A stretch of DNA of 45,781 nucleotides from CAZGYE01 sp964530165 (GTDB taxonomy: Bacteria; Planctomycetota; Planctomycetia; Planctomycetales; Planctomycetaceae), in the NCBI GenBank assembly GCA_964530165.1, contig CAZGYE010000009.1, positions 1 through 45,781 of the forward strand, written 5' to 3'. The position numbers were made by a program, and so were the translations under genes. The notes below the pieces were generated by a model. It saw nothing but the letters and a program-made list of their open reading frames with translations. It was not told the DNA's origin and made no database searches. How positions within the stretch are numbered: position 1 is the stretch's first letter; the number at the start of each line of letters is the position of its first letter. This document shows positions 43,216 to 45,781 of this stretch, piece after piece.

Positions 43216-45781
43216 CTATCTTTGGCCCTCGCCGGCACTTCGCAAAACAAAGTCTTTGAGATCGAAGTCAAACTGTTCCAGGACTTCCTTGGAGCCGACT
43301 GGTGACACCTTGAATTCTAGACGATAGACAGGGCGAGCAGAGGAACGGGCTGCCAGGTTCATTGTGGGCGAGAGAGTGATAGTTCCGTAAACGCGGTGGG
43401 TTACAACGCGATTACTGCTGTTCTCCATTGCGCGGGCGTTGGCTTTCGTTTGCTGGAGAACAACTGGCACCTGGAGCCTTAGCAGGGCGCTCCGTAACAG
43501 CTCTGCGACTTGAACGGCAGTGTGGCGAGCGTCTGCTTCAAACTTTTGGCGAACAAGGGGTCTACGGTGGAGCTTCAGCCCGAAAAAGATCTTCGGACGT
43601 GTTGGTCGGAGCACTGGAGTCTCCACGGTCACAACAGGCGAGCCCATAGCTTTGACAAGCGCGAGATCGCCGGTCTTCAGAGAAACATTCTCCGGCCAGT
43701 ACTTATCGAGTCGTGTTTCACTCACAGTGACCATGGATTGCCCATCTGCAGTTTCCGTCACCGTCAACTCTGTTGGCAGAACGGACTCCCCATTGGCCAG
43801 GAGACCGTAAGATGAGCCCACTTCCCGGCTGGTCTCTCTCAGCGATGTCGACTTTGTTCGGATGCGCAGGACTCTCAGGCGGTCTCCAGGTTTGACGCCG
43901 TGCCGACGGCCTATAGCAACGATTCCCGAACGACCGTCAGATTGAACAACGCGACCGGCAGCCGGCAGAACGGCTTCCGCAATCCGACAAACGACATACG
44001 GCAGGATGTGTTCCTGGGGCACGTCTGCCAGCGTCTCGATCAGCCGCACGGACTCGAAATGCTCTTGAGGCGTCCGACGAAGCTCCTTCTGAAAAAGAGG
44101 GCGGTATTGCACAACAGCACTGTCGGGGGCGTTTTCCAGATAGACTACTCGGGAATATCGTTTCGTACTTGATCGGGTGTTCCTGCTTGAAATCACAGGA
44201 GGCGACTCTTGGCCGAGGAATTCGTCAAATGCCTCTTTCTTGAGATAAAGGACTGCAGGACGCCCACACACCATGTGGTGCTGATAGTCAAAGCTGGCCA
44301 TTTCCAAAACACGGTCACCCTCATCGGCCCAGACATCCTTACCGTCTTCGCGGTACAATCGCAGCGAGAGATGGTATTCACCGGTCCGGCGGGGAGCCTT
44401 AACCGTCACCAAGAGCACATGTGTCGCATCGTGTTGGACGGTAGCGTTGATGATATCCCCCAGCGCGGACGATTCGAATAATGCGAAATCCTTGTCGGAC
44501 ACGGGGGAAATGCCTAACCACGACAGTCGGGCCATTACCTCATCCTCGACGTACCGTGAGAAATGACGCGCCCGTCGGTGGGGGTCTGTCTTGAGCATCT
44601 CCTCTCGCAGAGCCTTTCGCCGGGCCGGAACGCTGGTCCGAACGCCAAGGTCGACTAAAAACGCGAGTATTCCCAGAGCTCCCTGTACTTCAATGTACTC
44701 AGGAGGCCGGCCTTGCACTTCAAGTTGTTCGTCGAGTTTCTCGTGGAATCGAAGGTGATCGTCGGGGATGTCGATTTCGACATGCACCAGCACCATGGGT
44801 CTGACGTTTGATTGCAGTTTGCCGTTTGCCTCAACGCTTCCCACTCGCTGAGCAACACGCAACAGACAGTACTCCAGGAAGTCAACGTTGCTGAAAGTGC
44901 GCAACAATTGCTCGGGCGGTCCACGCCGTGCAGACCCAGGCTGTATCCGCGAGTAGGGCACCCGTTGGCGGGACGTTCCCAGTGGGAAGAAGTCGATCCC
45001 TTCCGCGTCTGCTGCGAGAAAGTATCCCATGCGCAGGCTATACGTCTCCAGGTCGCGAAACACGACCAGTTCCAAATCTGACGTCGGAATCTCGGGAGCA
45101 AAAGGAACAAATCGCTGCGGTTTCCAGTAATGCTGCCGAATACGAGCTGTCAGGTCTGCCGGGATAACCTGTCCGGGTTCAGCGCGCTGGAAGACCTCCC
45201 GCGTGAGGGGCGCATCCCGAATCCTCGGGACATGCCAGTTACGCATCTCACCGAGTGCGGCCTCAGCAAGTTCTCCCTCGGCCTCGGAAAGCACGCGTAG
45301 AGTTTTGCCGTCATCCTGAACGGCCACAGCAACATGCGTGGGGTTGAGCAGGACAAAATTGGCATTTCTCCACTGATGCACAAACTTGAGATTGCTGTCG
45401 AGGTCCTCACTTTCGGGAGTCGAATCCTGTTTGCGCTGTGCTAGGTCGAGCACTTCACGATGCGAACTATGACGCCGCCTTTCCGATTCCGGAATTCCCG
45501 CCGGTAACGCGTCGTGCTCCGCCCTGCGTTCGTTGTGGATGTCTTCATTGACGGATAGTGGTGGTGGAGTTGGCAGCACACTGACAGTCGCTGTCGACGT
45601 TCCTGAATTTCCGCTCTTGCTTCTGACGCGCAATCTGACCGTCACTTCTTCCGGACCGTCAATCAAACTCGCATCAAACACAGGGTTCTGCCCCGGCGTT
45701 TCGAAGTCACCGTCTTGGTCAAGGTCTGCGATGGCCCAGGAGTGGCGGACTCCGGACGGGGCTTGTTTTACGCCGCTATTG
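43216..45781 (-). CDS. Large uncharacterised protein with PKD-like domain (5' end outside window)
   Basis: The frame is open to the right edge of the window, so the start is missing; at least 854 residues are present. The first residues seen (HSWAIADLDQDGDFETPGQ ... FDASLIDGPEEVTVRLRVRS) look like the end of a PKD/Ig-like domain, which suggests a secreted or surface protein. The rest is a mixed region with segments such as AIGRRHGVKPGDRLRVLRI (a beta-barrel-type 'GxxxGVKPGD' motif common in FlgT-C-like/peptidoglycan-associated domains). It ends FDLKDFVLRSAGEGQR. No known enzyme family is recognised. A GTG at 45681 is probably internal. Confidence 0.7.
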   Translation of the reverse strand, partial: NSGVKQAPSGVRHSWAIADLDQDGDFETPGQNPVFDASLIDGPEEVTVRLRVRSKSGNSGTSTATVSVLPTPPPLSVNEDIHNERRAEHDALPAGIPESERRRHSSHREVLDLAQRKQDSTPESEDLDSNLKFVHQWRNANFVLLNPTHVAVAVQDDGKTLRVLSEAEGELAEAALGEMRNWHVPRIRDAPLTREVFQRAEPGQVIPADLTARIRQHYWKPQRFVPFAPEIPTSDLELVVFRDLETYSLRMGYFLAADAEGIDFFPLGTSRQRVPYSRIQPGSARRGPPEQLLRTFSNVDFLEYCLLRVAQRVGSVEANGKLQSNVRPMVLVHVEIDIPDDHLRFHEKLDEQLEVQGRPPEYIEVQGALGILAFLVDLGVRTSVPARRKALREEMLKTDPHRRARHFSRYVEDEVMARLSWLGISPVSDKDFALFESSALGDIINATVQHDATHVLLVTVKAPRRTGEYHLSLRLYREDGKDVWADEGDRVLEMASFDYQHHMVCGRPAVLYLKKEAFDEFLGQESPPVISSRNTRSSTKRYSRVVYLENAPDSAVVQYRPLFQKELRRTPQEHFESVRLIETLADVPQEHILPYVVCRIAEAVLPAAGRVVQSDGRSGIVAIGRRHGVKPGDRLRVLRIRTKSTSLRETSREVGSSYGLLANGESVLPTELTVTETADGQSMVTVSETRLDKYWPENVSLKTGDLALVKAMGSPVVTVETPVLRPTRPKIFFGLKLHRRPLVRQKFEADARHTAVQVAELLRSALLRLQVPVVLQQTKANARAMENSSNRVVTHRVYGTITLSPTMNLAARSSARPVYRLEFKVSPVGSKEVLEQFDFDLKDFVLRSAGEGQR

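Noticed and set aside
45410..45435. Possible right attachment site matching the tRNA-Arg 3' end (GTCGAATCCT)
   Set aside because: Only about ten bases match and the site is inside a coding sequence, so chance is the better explanation.

Overview
The window looks like chromosomal DNA of a planctomycete (Pirellulales-like). The main reasons are a DUF1559 protein with an N-terminal prepilin motif, very large pseudopilins rich in DxDxDG motifs, a MoxR/DUF58/FHA/BatA cluster, and dense families of short palindromic and heptamer repeats. GC content is moderately high, and many starts have only a weak Shine-Dalgarno sequence. Almost every gene lies on the minus strand.

Positions 80-6639 hold a BatA-type cluster. 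In transcription order (right to left) it runs HD-domain protein, MoxR AAA+ ATPase, DUF58 protein, FHA protein, BatA-like membrane protein. FHA and BatA overlap by ATGA. Positions 6869-26604 hold a type II secretion/type IV pilus-like assembly locus. In transcription order it encodes a GspE/PilB ATPase, a PilT ATPase, a second GspE/PilB ATPase, GspF, two GspG-like pseudopilins, GspH-, GspI-, GspJ- and GspK-like pseudopilins, and DUF1559. The G-H-I-J-K order is the classical one. The GspK-position protein is giant (1747 aa). Several pseudopilin genes carry short repeats inserted into the leader just before the prepilin cleavage site.

Positions 27045-27860 hold tRNA-Ala(CGC), a truncated integrase whose reading frame runs antisense into that tRNA, and tRNA-Arg(ACG) with a strong terminator. 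From about 28269 to 39231 lies a putative integrative, probably mobilizable, element. It encodes a possible HEPN-type protein, a tyrosine recombinase, an excisionase-like protein, and a string of small genes. After these come a long-armed inverted-repeat region with 12-bp iterons (candidate oriT/origin), a replication-relaxation-like protein, a VirD4/TraD-like ATPase and a membrane coiled-coil protein. The small-gene section is the most unusual part. Unrelated genes are separated by recurring modules made of hairpins whose stems change while remaining paired, plus a shared structured 5' leader.

Positions 39394-41976 hold a secreted TPR-type gene split by a complete 1318-bp insertion sequence with 15-bp inverted repeats and a 5-bp duplication (AGTCT). 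Removing the insertion restores a 419-codon frame. Positions 42442-43071 are a transposase remnant. Positions 43216-45781 are the 3' part of a large PKD-containing protein that runs off the right edge.
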